64,000 bases of DNA. It comes from Diplolepis rosae (lineage: Eukaryota; Arthropoda; Insecta; Hymenoptera; Diplolepididae). Location: NCBI GenBank assembly GCA_030998225.1, contig JAPYXD010000752.1, forward strand, positions 17,562,501 through 17,626,500, written 5' to 3'. Shown one piece after another: positions 23,231-34,368 of the stretch. The notes under the pieces are model-generated. The model saw only the letters and a program-made list of their open reading frames with translations, did not search any database and was not told the origin of the DNA. Each line of letters begins with the position of its first letter. The first letter of the stretch is position 1. Position numbers and translations under genes: made by a program.

Positions 23231-23668
23231 ACACCTGTCGACAACGTATCCTATCTGATACGCGACTAGTGATCCTCCGATAATGTAAGCAGTGACAAAA
23301 ATTTCAAACTCAACTAATTAATTTGAGATCATTTACAGCCGCATAGCTGAGCCACTCGGCGAAATAAGGAGATCTTCCTGTGGAGAAGGAGATGTCGGAC
23401 GCCTGTGTAGCTCAGTGGTTAGAGCAGTCGACCGGCAATCGAAAGACCTGGGCTCGAATCCCAGCGCAGTCGAAAGCGTCATTTTTTCCACAGAAAGATT
23501 TTCAAATTCTTTAAATATTGAATTTATTTGCATTATTTGCGATATAAGAGTTTGAAATTGTCTACGAGGACACCTGTCGACAACGTATCCTATCTGATAC
23601 GCGACTAGTGATCCTCCGATAATGTAGACAGTGACAAAAATTTCAAACTCAACTAATTAATTTGAAAT
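23231..23668. repeat. 97-bp direct repeats flanking tRNA-like module
   Basis: Direct repeats at 23231-23328 and 23570-23668 are about 97% identical; both contain CACCTGTCGACAACGTATCC, GATACGCGACTAGTGATCC and ATTTCAAACTCAACTAATTA. Part of the unit (GCAGT-ACAAAAATTTCAAA-TCAAC-AATTAATTT) also occurs at 38866-38903 beside Penelope-like sequence. The arrangement resembles a miniature retroelement with terminal direct repeats around a Pol III-type module. Confidence 0.7.
23401..23472 (+). tRNA. tRNA-like sequence (probable SINE head or tRNA pseudogene)
   Basis: It folds as a tRNA by eye. The acceptor GCCTGTG pairs with CGCAGTC (one mismatch and one G-T); the D arm is GCTC-AGTGGTTA-GAGC; the anticodon stem is about 4 bp around loop CCGGCAA; the T arm is CTGGG-CTCGAAT-CCCAG. 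Pol III A and B boxes are intact (TAGCTCAGTGG and GGGCTCGAATCCC) and a T6 run follows at about 23482. The loop would give GGC (Ala), but position 33 is C rather than U and the anticodon stem has a mismatch. A tRNA-derived SINE head or pseudogene is therefore more likely than a working tRNA. Confidence 0.6.
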
Positions 23669-24139
23669 AATAATAATAATAATAGAATTTTAACAAATAT
23701 TATAAAAATTATAAAAACTAATTCTTCAATTTACGCTTTAATCCAGATTCAAACGAAACCAAACGACACGTAATTTCAAAATCTAACCAAAATTATTACA
23801 AAAACAGAAAGCCGAGCCGCATTGTCTGCTGCGCGATGCTACGAATTACGTTTCTGAGCATCGCTTTTTGCGACTGTCGAGAAAATTTTAGAAGACGGCA
23901 TATAAAATCTGATGGACTTTAGAATACAATTTACAAAACTATTTGTTTGAATTAATTTAAATTCAAATTATTCGATGGTCTTTTAAAATCTATGACAAAT
24001 GAATCCAAAGATTATGAAACTTTTCATTACTATTTCCTAAAAGTCATTGAAACCTTACAAGACTTTCTCCAATTTTACTTTCTGTCCACGACTCTTCGGA
24101 TAGTCTGTTAAATTTTAAGCGACAAATTTTTTCCGTGTA

Positions 24140-25498
24140 GAATGATCTATTTTCCGGTTTTCTATGGCAACAAAGCCAGCGAAGGCACGCTGCCATGCAG
24201 GTGGCCGGTGGGGTGTGAGGATTAAGCCAGAGTGTGTCCGACGACGAATTGACACTGTCCTCGTTAAAGTCGGACTACCCTCAAATATATATATTTTTTT
24301 CATTCCGGACAGAAAGCCCTTATTTCTAGACAGGAAAATTGTCTTTGAGCCATTATGAGCATTTAATGCTAGTATTATTAAAAAATATATAATTAATGAC
24401 GTAAAATGTGTTAAACAACTGTGATTTTAATTTTACAATTTTTCGGCAATGACCCATAAGACAAAATGAAGTTTAATCCTGAACGATTCTGTAATTTTAC
24501 TTGATAATTTTGTTCTATTAGTCATGTTTGGTTCGATGCTATTAAAGTTCACTTGATCCAGTCTGCCTCTTCCTTGGGGATTAATTTCCTAGTTCCGGGA
24601 TTTGTGTGACATGACCCCTACTTTCCTTTTGTCTCCTCCCCTTTCTGTGTCCGCCCCTACATTTCGCTTTTATCAACTATCGGATTCAATTTATCTACTT
24701 CAGTGTATCGATTATCCTGCTTGTGTCGACACGTGTGATGCTGACTGTTTCTATAAAATGCAATACAAAATAAATCACATGCAATTGTACACAATGCCTC
24801 AGGAAATATAAAAAGAGATTCTGATGATAAAGAGGATGTCTCTTATTATTTTTTTTAAATGAATACGAATATCTCCTTTTTTACAATCAAAAATACTAAT
24901 CAACTATGGGACAATCATCTTAAATATTCTTGACACTATAATATATTTTGACATCAATACTGAATATATATACATATCAGTATTCAAAAAAATATTTTTT
25001 TATATCAACAGAATTTTTATACGGACAACAAAATGTTTAGTTGACCCAATAAAATTTTTTGCTTGAAAATGTTTGGTAATTGGTAATTAAATATTTTTGT
25101 TTCAAGCAGGCGTGAATTTAGCTCTTTTTCATGCTTGTAAGGCAGGGAAAAAACCCGCGTTTTTTGCTCGGTGATGAGTAGCAGGACTAAAACAGTCCCT
25201 AAAGACTCACTTCACGCGTACTTTTGACCCTTTTTACGAGCATGATAAACTCGCTAAAACCATACCTGCATGAAGAAAAGTATCTTGTGTGCCATAGGAA
25301 AGAAGGCTTTATTAGTCTCGTGTGATTGACGCCCTCGTCTGAAAAAGCCCATTTTTGTCCCTCGGCGCACAATATATTACTTTTGATCCTATACTAAACA
25401 TGTATTTGGTGCTATCTAGAAATGTTGTCGATCCAACAAAAAACAATTCTTTTTGGTGAATTCTAACGGAAAAAATGTATATCATAAATAAAATATTT
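24140..25498. other. Non-coding sequence
   Basis: No supported gene. The frames 24115-24303, 24164-24358 and 24602-24811 lack recognisable domains. Parts of 25090-25480 look like degenerate repeat ends (GGCGCACAATATATTAC near 25365 recurs near 25663 and 26286). Confidence 0.4.
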
Positions 25499-25760
25499 TA
25501 TCTACTAGCGGGTCATAAAGTGGATTTTATTACCTCGTATTGTGCAAAAAAAATCCATTTTATGGCCCCATAGTAGAATAAAATCGTGTTCGATACGGAA
25601 AAAACATTAATTTTACTGGTGTAATAAACCGCAAAGTACATTTTTTCTCCCTAGTTGCACAATATACTATTATCTACTAGCGGGTCATAAAGTGAATTTT
25701 ATTTCCCCCTGCGGAGAAAAACATCTAGTTTTTCACCCCCCAGTAGAAAAAAATCGTGTG
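25499..25760. repeat. Tandem pair of TCTACTAGCGGG foldbacks
   Basis: Two units start with TTATCTACTAGCGGGTCATA (25499 and 25673). The first folds on itself: AAGTGGATTTTATT pairs with AAATCCATTTTATGGCCCC, ending in TAGTAGA near 25577. The second is more degenerate. A third, inverted relative lies at about 33815-33847 (CCGCTAGTAGA). No coding capacity. Confidence 0.6.
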
Positions 25761-26285
25761 CAATTGTTCAAAACTGTTCTGCAACAAAAACTGTTCAACT
25801 GTACACGAGTAAATGAGTTTGATAAAATGAACAAAAATCTAGTTCATCCAAGCAAAATATTTTTTTAAATCAAACAAATACAGTCAACAAAGCGATTTTG
25901 TTCAATCAATTGGAACTGTCTTCTGGGTGGATCATTTATCTTCATTTGGAAGCGCAGCGGGCACCGGAAAATTGAAAGTCTTTAGGACGTCCTTAGAATA
26001 TCCAATATCAAGCAATTTACTGTTCGTTGACGACTCATATGTCAAATTCGATTTTTGGATACAGGACGTCCGTAGGACAAGGTGGCATGAAAACGTTCAG
26101 ATCTAATTTCAAGAAGATGTCTTCAGAACATTAAACATTAGTAAGCCAATCAACCGTGACTTTTCCGTTGATTCGGAAATTATGGAAATAAACTTATACT
26201 GCCTTGTAATGGTTTTATATTAACCCTGACGTTGGATGTTTTTAATTGACTCTTATTATTGGTAGAATGAAGTTTTTATGCTGGT

Positions 26286-26446
26286 CGCACAATAGTATAT
26301 TACGTGCTTAGGCGCACAATGAGGGTTATTGCGCGACGAGTGACAATGCTCGCAGGAGATCGAAGCCGAGGCGCGATCAATCCTGCGAGCATTGTCGCGA
26401 GTCTCGTAATTTCCCGAATTGTGTGCATTGGCACGTATTCTATTTT
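26286..26446. repeat. GC-rich palindromic element
   Basis: Perfect 16-bp core arms GACAATGCTCGCAGGA (26342-26357) and TCCTGCGAGCATTGTC (26381-26396) surround a loop that itself starts GATCG and ends CGATC. Pairing continues outward with mismatches to TACGTGC (about 26300) and GCACGTA (about 26430). The open frame 26304-26495 lies across this palindrome and is treated as incidental. Confidence 0.75.
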
Positions 26447-26499
26447 ATGTGACTTCGGTGCGGATATGAGTTTTTATTTGTACACTCGAATCTAATCTA

Positions 26500-27667
26500 G
26501 TATTGTAGTTGTTTGCTGCGCTACTCATTACACTTGATATGTCACGACTAGTCCCGGAAATTTTGATTTTATCGATCTTGTGTAGTAGTAGCGGATTTTA
26601 ATAGACGCATGCGCAGTTCAAATATACAAGGCTTTGTCAGTAGGGTGCTAACGCTGTACGAAGAATAAGAAGAAGATTGTGCCCCGCTGTATGGCTATAG
26701 GCGCATGCGCAGTTCAATTTTTACATTACATTCCTCTGCAGCGCAATACACAACATTGCGCTACTCTTAACTGTAACGAAAAAACGAGTTTGCACGCCGG
26801 TGGCACATAAAATTATTTTTTTGGATCAACAAAGTTTTTTTGTTCGCTTCATTAAATGATTGTTGGCTTGACAGAATATTTTTGTAAATAAAACTAAATG
26901 CTTTTTGCTGGAGTTTTATTGATTCAAATTGATTAATTTAACTGCCATTAATTCTGATTCGTAAAATTCAACTTTAAAAAGTTGTTTTAGAGAGAGGGGG
27001 AGAGAGGGAGAGAGAAAAGTTTCTGTACCTTTATGATTTGTCAATCGGAGTTGAGGGTTAATCCACACGGCGGTGAATGCGTAGTGCGAAAGATCCCCAC
27101 AGGTGCAGACGAGGTGTGCGAAAAGACGGAGATACAGTCCGCACATGTATGTTCCGTAAAGGCGGCGATCCTCATTTATGACACAGTCAAAGATCTTTAC
27201 AAAGATCTATACAAGTCCGCGATGACTTTTATGACTCCCGAACTTGGATTTCAAATTGTTCCGGTCGAATTTTATTGATCTCAAACTAAGAGATTTTCGG
27301 AGTTACATTGAAGATACCGCACTGAACTATTGTCGCGAGACCGGTGATAATTCCGAAGGAAAATTCAGGAGACGAACCAGACGAAAAATTAACTGACTAA
27401 CTGTTCGCTCTTGATGTGGGCTTCTTATATTTTTCATTACAAATTGACGGTCAGCGTAAATCGTGACGTAGTCATATTTCCTTAGCAGAGAAGGGCGCCT
27501 TTGCTTCTCCCTACTTCTCCCTACTCCTGATTCCCCTTCATTGATTTTCTCATAGATTTCTACTATACTTAGCCTGTGTGTATTTAATACATTTGAATAC
27601 GTCTCGGGAGGTGACAATATTTTTGGAAATGTTAATAACTAAAAATAATTAACATCATTAAAAGTTG
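26500..27667. other. Non-coding sequence with purine repeat
   Basis: No gene is supported. A GAGAGAGGGGGAGAGAGG purine tract lies at 26988-27016. The opposed frames 26916-27146, 27033-27278 and 27327-27617 (up to 96 codons) show no domain and no splice or family evidence. 26600-26712 contains a repeated GACGCATGCGCAGTTCAA / GCGCATGCGCAGTTCAA motif. Confidence 0.4.
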
Positions 27668-29440
27668 TCAGTCTCGTTTTAAGGGAGTACGTATACTTAG
27701 AAATTTCAAAAAATCGATTTTTACTGGTTTCTCATCATTGATGAGAAGGTATTGGTTTTATGTGAAAAATGACATTCGAAATTTTCATCAAATCTTTACG
27801 TTTTGAGACCCCCTGAGTCAGAAAAAATGGTTTTTACAAAAGTGTCTGTCTGTCTGTCTGTCTGTCTGTAGTAGGTCGTGTGCGGCATAACTCTCGATAG
27901 AATTATCAGATTGAATTGAGCTTTGGTACACTTTATCGGAGCCGAAAAAGTAAGGACAAGTTCGTTAACCAGCAACATCCAATCAAAATTGAGGGGTTGA
28001 GCACCACTTTTGTGTTTTTGAAAAAATCAAAAAATTTCAATACTGGTTTTAGATAGTGCTCATAAATCTCTAAAAATTATCCTGATAACATTTTTTGATG
28101 ACATCAAAATTAGAAATATGCCCGCATATTCAAATTCGAAAAAAGTCAATATCAAAATTCCATTTTCCAATTAAATTATACGAGATACGAATAAACGTTA
28201 TGATACAATATTATTGAATAAATAAAGTCCTACAAATTTGAATTGTAACATTTTTTCATAAGATGCATATTTTTCTTTTTAATTAAAAAAAAAACTATTG
28301 AAAATCCAAAATTCAATTTTTTAACAATAATATGTAAAATAAGAAAAAAACGTAAGAATACAAAGTTGTTAGTTTCAAAAAGATCTACAAGTTTTGTCTG
28401 ACACAGTTTCTGATAAAACATATATTTTTCGTTTCAATTCCAAAAAATACGATTAAAATTCAAAAATTCCATTTTTTACACAAAATATGTGAGATTCAAA
28501 AAAAACTTTGAGATGAAAATTGTTTGGCTAAATAAGGTCTACACATTCTTATCGGTAAATTTCTCGACAGGATGTATATTTTATGTTTTGATTTTTAATA
28601 TTTAATAAATTCGATTTTTTTTTACCAAAATATGTGATACGAAATAAGCGTTGTTCTGCAAAATCATTTCCTTAAATAAAGTCTACAATTGTTTTTCCTT
28701 TTTAAAAGATTTGGAAGAAAATAAATTTATCAATAATCATGTAATTTATTAAAAAGTTACAAAAATGCATACAAAAAATCGAGCGCGAAGCGCGAGTGTC
28801 ATGGTGAGAATGTATTCCTTAAGGCCGATAGAGCCGTAAGTAAATTGAATTTCCTGTTTCACTTAATCTGAAAAAGAAACTTAGTGAATTTGAGAAAATG
28901 ACTAATTCACATCATCTTTAATATCATTAAGTTGGTTTGAGCTTCAGTATTAAATTATAAGAAATAAACTTAAACGTATGCGAAGAGCACAAGACACTAA
29001 CTCCATAACGGCTCAACGGATCGTTACCAAATTTTCACCAGTTATTTGTGACATAAGTGGGGCTTACTTCTCGGCGCGATATTTCAATTTAGTACATTAT
29101 TATTTTTTTTTTAATTGAAAAATGACACATTTTTTTATCGAAAAATTTTCTTTTCCAAACATCCGTTATTTTGTTAAAGAAATTTAAATTTTGACAAAAA
29201 CCGCGCGATGAATACACGGGAATATTGTATTTTAACTAACTTCTTGGTATTTTTTGTTTCAGATAAGCCAATCATGAGTAGCATGGTTCACCGCATGACT
29301 ACCTTTTTTTTTAGAACCTCTGGAAAATCGACTATAACTCGCTTGTTATTCAATATTTTTACATGAAAAAATTACTGTAACTACTTGAAGCATATGTTAT
29401 TCAAACTGTATAATATAGGTCTTCAATAAATAAAATCCAT
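27668..29440. mobile_element. Possible disrupted TTAA element 6
   Basis: TTAA followed by GGGAGTACGTATAC (27670-27687) and then AAAAAATCGATTTTT resembles the termini of the five TTAA elements. At 29245-29262 the minus strand reads ATCTGAAACAAAAAATAC, the internal box shared with elements 1, 2 and 5. Copy C of the three-copy family is inserted between. The right terminus was not found and may have been lost at the Penelope-like fragment beginning near 29441. The link is inference. Confidence 0.35.
27729..28993 (-). mobile_element. Three-copy repeat family, copy C
   Basis: Reverse-strand copy of the family at 13336-14612 and 57945-59214. Read on the minus strand it starts near GTCTTGTGCTCTTCGCATAC (also present in copy A but not B). 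It passes ACATTCTCACCATGACACTC, the TCGCGCTTCGCGCTCGA box and (CAGA)n near 27843-27869, and ends with the TTCTCATCAATGATGAGAA hairpin at the low-coordinate end. Confidence 0.75.
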
Positions 29441-29650
29441 CTTCACCACTTCCCAAAATAAACAATTATGAGAAAACTAACAAAAAAGGAGGAAAGAAAA
29501 AAGAAGACAACCTTCCAAAACCCCTTCCTTCTTTTCATTTATTTCGTCCTTTTCTGTTTTTACTACCCACAACCATCAACATAAAAAATAACACGCCGAC
29601 GTTTCGGTGCTCTTCCAGCACCCTCTTCAAAACTAAAAACAATTTCTTAT
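29441..29650 (-). mobile_element. Penelope-like terminal fragment with hammerhead-like core
   Basis: Matches 39650-39870 in opposite orientation. On the minus strand it reads TTTGAAGAGGGTGCTGGAAG, AGCACCGAAACGTCGGCG, then a purine-rich tract and TTTTGTTAGTTTTCTC. The hairpin GGTGCT-GGAAG-AGCACC followed by GAAACGTC resembles hammerhead-ribozyme motifs described in terminal repeats of Penelope-like retroelements. The core is UUGAAGA rather than CUGANGA and stem I is poor, so it is probably inactive. Confidence 0.5.
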
Positions 29651-31172
29651 TAAAACACTGACATTCCTGACATGTCAGCCTGCATTCCACCGCGATTTAA
29701 TACAAAATTAAATTAATGTTTACAATTGTGATTGCGAGATTCAGAACTTCGAGTGTGACAATTTATATTTTTAATTTTTACAAAACAAACGCTACTTGTC
29801 GTAATCTTTATCAAACTTAAGGCTACTTTTGAATACATGTGTTTAATGGTAGATAATTAATATTCTGGACATTATTACGTATCAAAAAATACTTAATAAT
29901 TAATATTTCAATTAAATTGAATCAATATTATACTCCAGAGATTATAGATTATTATATAGTGTTAAAATACAATAAAGATTAATAAAAGTTTAAAAGAGAA
30001 CTTAGAAAAACGCGCAAAAATTTAATAGAGACAGAAGAAAATCAAAAGAGAACTACGTATGATCGAAGAGACCTATAAAGAGAATTAAAATAGAACTAAC
30101 TAGGATCTAACAGAATTAAAGAAAAGCGTCTAAGACAAGGAAGAACCAAAAGAGAATTTATTTAGCACTATTGAGAATCAAGATAGTACCTATATTTCGA
30201 CTCGGGATGGGCAATAGCCCACCCTGTTGAAAAAAAATTCGCCATTCATTAGATATGATCCAACGAAAAAAACTCAAATTCATTTTCTTCCCTAGGGAAG
30301 AAAGTTGATGACGCAGCGGAAGGAAAGATAAGAGGTCGGATATTGGCCACTTTCAAGGCGGTTTACAAACCCTGAAAGGCGAACTTTCAGCCGAGACGTT
30401 ATGGAAATATAAGTATAAAATTTTCCATTCATTTAAATCTGATAATGATATTATCATAAATAAGATCTTGAAATATGAGGACCAATTGAAATCGAGCCTG
30501 ATGAAATTGATGCAAATTTGAAAACATTGTCTTGGTTTAAACTTATTGTTAGTAATAGTAAAAGTTGAGAAAGTCAATCATTTTTTTGAACTTTTTAACT
30601 CCAAACATGTTTTATCAAAATTCCCTAAGGTGTTTACGACAAACGACAAAGATCCAGACGGATCCAACTTCTTTTGTTTTTGTTATTGAGAAAGTACTAA
30701 AACAAGAGGACCTCAGGCACTACACAAGTTTTCTTCGCAACTGCGTATAAACTCAATAAAAAAGTTTCATATAGATAGTAAATATAGGTTTTGATAAAAA
30801 AAGTTATATTGCTCGTCTTACAGTGAGTAAAACTGGATATTTACTGTTCATAATCAGCTAAGGGTCATAATCTTTGACAGATTTCGAATATTTACATTTC
30901 CATCACACATGAAAAAATATTACATTTGTGTCCACCTGTCTGTCGTTGTCGTTCTTCGTGGACACGGTAAGAAAAAAGAGTTCGTTTATCAAACATATCC
31001 GAGAAAGATTCTGAAAATTGGGGCATTTTCGGAGTTTTTGGAAACTTCCTTTTGAAGAAAATTTCAACCCTTTATAGTCGCATGCTTACTCTCAGCCAGC
31101 AAAACCACCTATGTATAAACTTAATATGGCCGCATGACAGTTTTTCATCAGGCGAAAGTAAACGAAAACACA
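29651..31172. other. Non-coding AT-rich sequence
   Basis: No gene is supported; the frames 30353-30577 and 30565-30750 have no recognisable domain. Sequence near 30838-30860 shares ATTTACTGTTCATAATC with about 20488. A TATTGGCC/GGTCGGATATTGGCC motif occurs near 30330. Confidence 0.4.
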
Positions 31173-31554
31173 CACTGAGAAAAAAGATTTGATTGAATCA
31201 AAGAAAATAATTTGTTTGAACGACTTTCTTTGGTTTAAAGAAATGATCTGTTTAAATGAAACAACATTTTTTTGATTCAAACAAAATATCTTTGAACCAA
31301 ATAAATATTTGTTCGAATCAAATAAATTTCTACCTTAAATCGAACAAATTATATCTTTGACCATATATCAATGCATTAATTTCTTTGTTTTGAAGAAAAA
31401 TTAATTTGATTCAAACAAATATTTATTTGGTTCAAAGATATTTTGTTTGAATCAAACAAATTTTATTTCATTTAAACAAATCATTTCTTTAAATCAAAGA
31501 AAGTCGTTTAAATAAATCATTTTCTTTGATTCAATCAAATCTTTTTTCCCAGTG
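31173..31554. mobile_element. 382-bp hairpin MITE
   Basis: Almost the whole element is one inverted repeat. The left arm starts CACTGAGAAAAAAGATTTGA and the right arm is its near-complement, ending TCAAATCTTTTTTCCCAGTG. Each arm is about 165 bp with roughly 10% mismatch, rich in AATCAAA/TTTGATT units. No ORF. It would fold into a very long RNA hairpin if transcribed. Confidence 0.88.
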
Positions 31555-32496
31555 CAGTATTCCAAAACTTGAATAAAATAATCAAATTCCAGTCAAAAAA
31601 TGGGAAATTTCAACTTAATGTGTCTTCCAATATCGACGTCAAATTATGAAAACTAAAAAATTATGGCTTAAGAGAAAGAATTTTGCAAAGCTTGCAAGAT
31701 TGTGAAAAAAGTAGAAAAAGTAATGTTTTGAAAAATTCTTGTGTCTGTTCTGCGTTTGAAATTTTATACAATTACAGTTTCGTAAAATTTGAAACAATTG
31801 AAGGAAATTCAGTTGCATTTAGTAAATATGAAAGACGATTTTTAATTTTCAGTTACAAATTATTAAATACTTCGATACTTGTATCTGAAAATTCCGAAAG
31901 TTACAACAGAGCAATTTTGAGTTACGGGCAACTCAAACCTTATACAGTTACATATGAATGAAAATTCTATTACAGTTTCGTAATTTTATGAAAAGTCAAA
32001 AAAAAACAGTAATTTTTTTTTAAATTTAAGATACACTCAATTATAAAAGTATAATAAATTTTATATATTTTTTCGTTACATTAATATTTTAAAAAATGCA
32101 TAGAATTTTCAGCAGTCTAGAGAATTTAAAAAAAATCATATTGGATATATCTCAGCTGTGAATGATTCAAAAATAATTATTTATAAGTTTCAATTATCTT
32201 AATTTAAATTATTAAAAATGTTTAATTTTATCTATGAAGAAGCAAAAATCCTCAGACATTAATCGTCCTGAAGGCACCTAACATCTCAGGAACTAGAGGG
32301 AACAATTTAATTATGAAACTTAAGGCCGTGGATCAACCAGACAACGTGACATCAGTAATTGCGATTAAAGCATGTACACGAAGAAAACTTTATTACAAAA
32401 TTAAATTTCTTGGTCGAATAACCAGAGAGCAACATCTGGATTATATATAAATACTATGATCTACATTAAAAACGGTATTATCTAGATTATGGATTA
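31555..32496. other. Non-coding AT-rich sequence
   Basis: The open frame 31683-31961 (92 codons) has no recognisable domain and is not called. Nothing else supportable is seen. Confidence 0.4.
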
Positions 32497-32584
32497 TACA
32501 GGGTGGGCCATCTAACATTTGGAATTTAAATCGGCTATAAAAAAAACTTATGGATATTTTTTTAAAAGTATGGTTTTATAAAAA
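32497..32584 (+). mobile_element. DD41D-type mariner 5' end fragment
   Basis: TACAGGGTGGGCCATCTAAC followed by ATTTGGAATTT and a shared tract to about 32584. It matches the 5' end of the element at 38143 with roughly 90% identity over about 85 bp, then diverges into the inverted-repeat element at 32585. Only the terminus is present. Confidence 0.75.
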
Positions 32585-33937
32585 CTCTTAAAAAACACTT
32601 AAATTGCTGCTATTATGATTCTGCTATACATTTTAAGTTTGAAAATAACGAAGTTGTTACAATAATTTTTTTTTAACATTGAAAACCTAAAAAAACATAA
32701 TATCTATTATTGAAGGCAGTGTGGTGGTTCCTAAATTTTGTCATGTCTCCATCGTCAGGATTGACTATTTGTTAGAGTGAGACGTAAGTAGTTATGTCTC
32801 ACTCTAACCAACATGGCTCCAAACGCCTGAACGCAGCAAAGTGACTGAGTGGTGGGGGGAGAGGGCTGTCACTTTGCTGCGTTCAGGCGTTTGGAGCCAT
32901 ATTTGGGCCTTTTTTTAATAAACTTTGCAACATTATAGCGAAAAACCAAAATCCACATTCTGTTGTGCTTGATTTATATTTTTAAAAGCCGTTTTCTAAA
33001 TAAAACTCGGACCACCTCTGCGGCAAGCAGATATTTTACAATTAATCGCATTAAATAAATTAAAGTGTCAATAGCACGGAAACGTATTATCTTAAAGTGT
33101 CCGTTTTTTATACATTTGAAGAGCATAAAGTCTGCTACTTTTCCACCAAACCTTAAACTAAAAAGTTAAAAATTAACTGAGATATTAATTTGTTTAACAA
33201 AAGCTGAATTTCCTGGTTTTTCCGAATTTTCTCCGCTTCTAATTATCCAATCAGATCGAGCGGCAGCTTATTTTGTTCGCAATTCAATCGTCTACAACTT
33301 TTCAATAAAAGTCATTAATATTGGATTATTAACTTTAATATTATAAACAAAAAACTAAAAAAAGTGCGATTTTTTGGTCTTATGTGTTGATAACAAATTT
33401 ATAAATTATATTTCGTTGTCCAAAACATGACACAATTACTCTATGACCAAGCTTTCTTCTGATGGCGCAGTCAGTTTTCTGAAATAAATAATGTCATAAA
33501 TCATTCATAACATATTCCCTGTTGCTTGGACTAGTTGTTGGAATAACGGAAGAAATTCTATCGTAGTAACGGAAAATGTCAGTTGTATCGACGCACAAGT
33601 GTCGTTGGAATAACAGAAGCTTCTATGTCTGCTATTTCAACGAAACTGTTCTGTTACTTTTTGTGACAACAGAATTGTTTCGTTGATCCAACGAAATTAC
33701 TATCGTTAATAGTTCGGTTTAAATGACAGAAACAGGTGAGCAAGCGGGCTCCATTTGAGAATTTCCGGTTCTGTTTATAAGTATGTGCATGTGTTTGTTT
33801 GCACCGCAAGATGCATAAAAGTGCAGTTTTAGGCCCGCTAGTAGAAAAAAAAATTATTGTAGCAACCTTGTTACCTTCAAACTTAAAATGTACAGCAGAA
33901 TCATAATAGCAACAATTTAAGTGTTTTTTATGCTCTT
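32585..33937. mobile_element. Long-TIR non-autonomous element with internal hairpins
   Basis: Terminal inverted arms of about 93 bp (32585-32677 and 33845-33937) share AAAAAACACTTAAATTG, CTATTATGATTCTGCT and ACATTTTAAGTTTGAA. There is no transposase frame. The interior has two tight hairpins (32772-32807 and 32813-32900). Outer limits could extend a few bases (TATAAAAA near both ends). Superfamily unknown. Confidence 0.75.
32772..32900. repeat. Two consecutive perfect hairpins
   Basis: Hairpin 1: TTAGAGTGAGAC (32772-32783), 12-nt loop, GTCTCACTCTAA (32796-32807). Hairpin 2: a perfect 33-bp stem, 32813-32845 against 32868-32900, starting ATGGCTCCAAACGCC, with a 22-nt purine-rich loop GTGGGGGGAGAGGG. 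Only five bases separate them. Both are GC-richer than the surrounding DNA. Confidence 0.93.
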
Positions 33938-34242
33938 CTTTTTATATTTTTACGAGGGTAGCGAATGGGCAGTGATCGGTTAGTGAATCGTAAGTGAATT
34001 TGCTGACCCTTCACTTGACCGGGTCCGCTTGGGCACTGACGTCACATGGTCCTTTTCGAACTCGGGTTTTTAAATCCACGTAACAGAAAAAATTAATTTT
34101 TAAAATGAAATTTTGTTATTTCCCAGCAGCGACAGTGTTTTTGTGATTAATTTTAGATTGCACAAAGCAAACTTGAGATGAACAATTTTTAATCCCTTTT
34201 AATTCACCAGTTTTTTCTGTTCTTACTTACTATTTTCAGAAT

Positions 34243-34368
34243 AATTGAGAGGTACGATGCAATAACAGCAGAGGCGCGCGTCCTAATAGGAACGGGAAGG
34301 GATACGCAGCGCTAGAATTCGTTAAAATTCAAAGTGAACTGCTGTTATTGCAACAGACCCCTCAATTG
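34243..34368. mobile_element. 126-bp MITE upstream of dynein exon
   Basis: Inverted ends: AATTGAGAGGTACGATGCAA and, on the right, TTGCAACAGACCCCTCAATT, sharing TGCAATAACAGCAG and its complement. The interior is GC-rich (GGCGCGCGTCC). No ORF. Confidence 0.7.

Larger units (their letters stand above)
22450..24139. mobile_element. TIR element, TACACGGAAAAAATTTGT ends
   Basis: The left end TACACGGAAAAAATTTGTTG and the right end CGACAAATTTTTTCCGTGTA are inverted repeats; GCTTAAAA continues the left arm and its complement the right. The element is about 1.69 kb with no transposase frame. It contains a block of ATAGTAATAGTA simple repeats (23160-23229) and the tRNA-like module with its direct repeats (23231-23668). 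Confidence 0.7.

Noticed and set aside
23401..23472. Functional alanine tRNA gene
   Set aside because: C at position 33, a mismatched anticodon stem and flanking repeats favour a SINE or pseudogene; kept as tRNA-like.
27033..27278. Opposed frames 26916-27146, 27033-27278 and 27327-27617 as genes
   Set aside because: No recognisable motif; overlapping frames on both strands with purine-tract bias.
31683..31961. 92-codon frame
   Set aside because: AT-rich composition, no known motif, no neighbouring exons.
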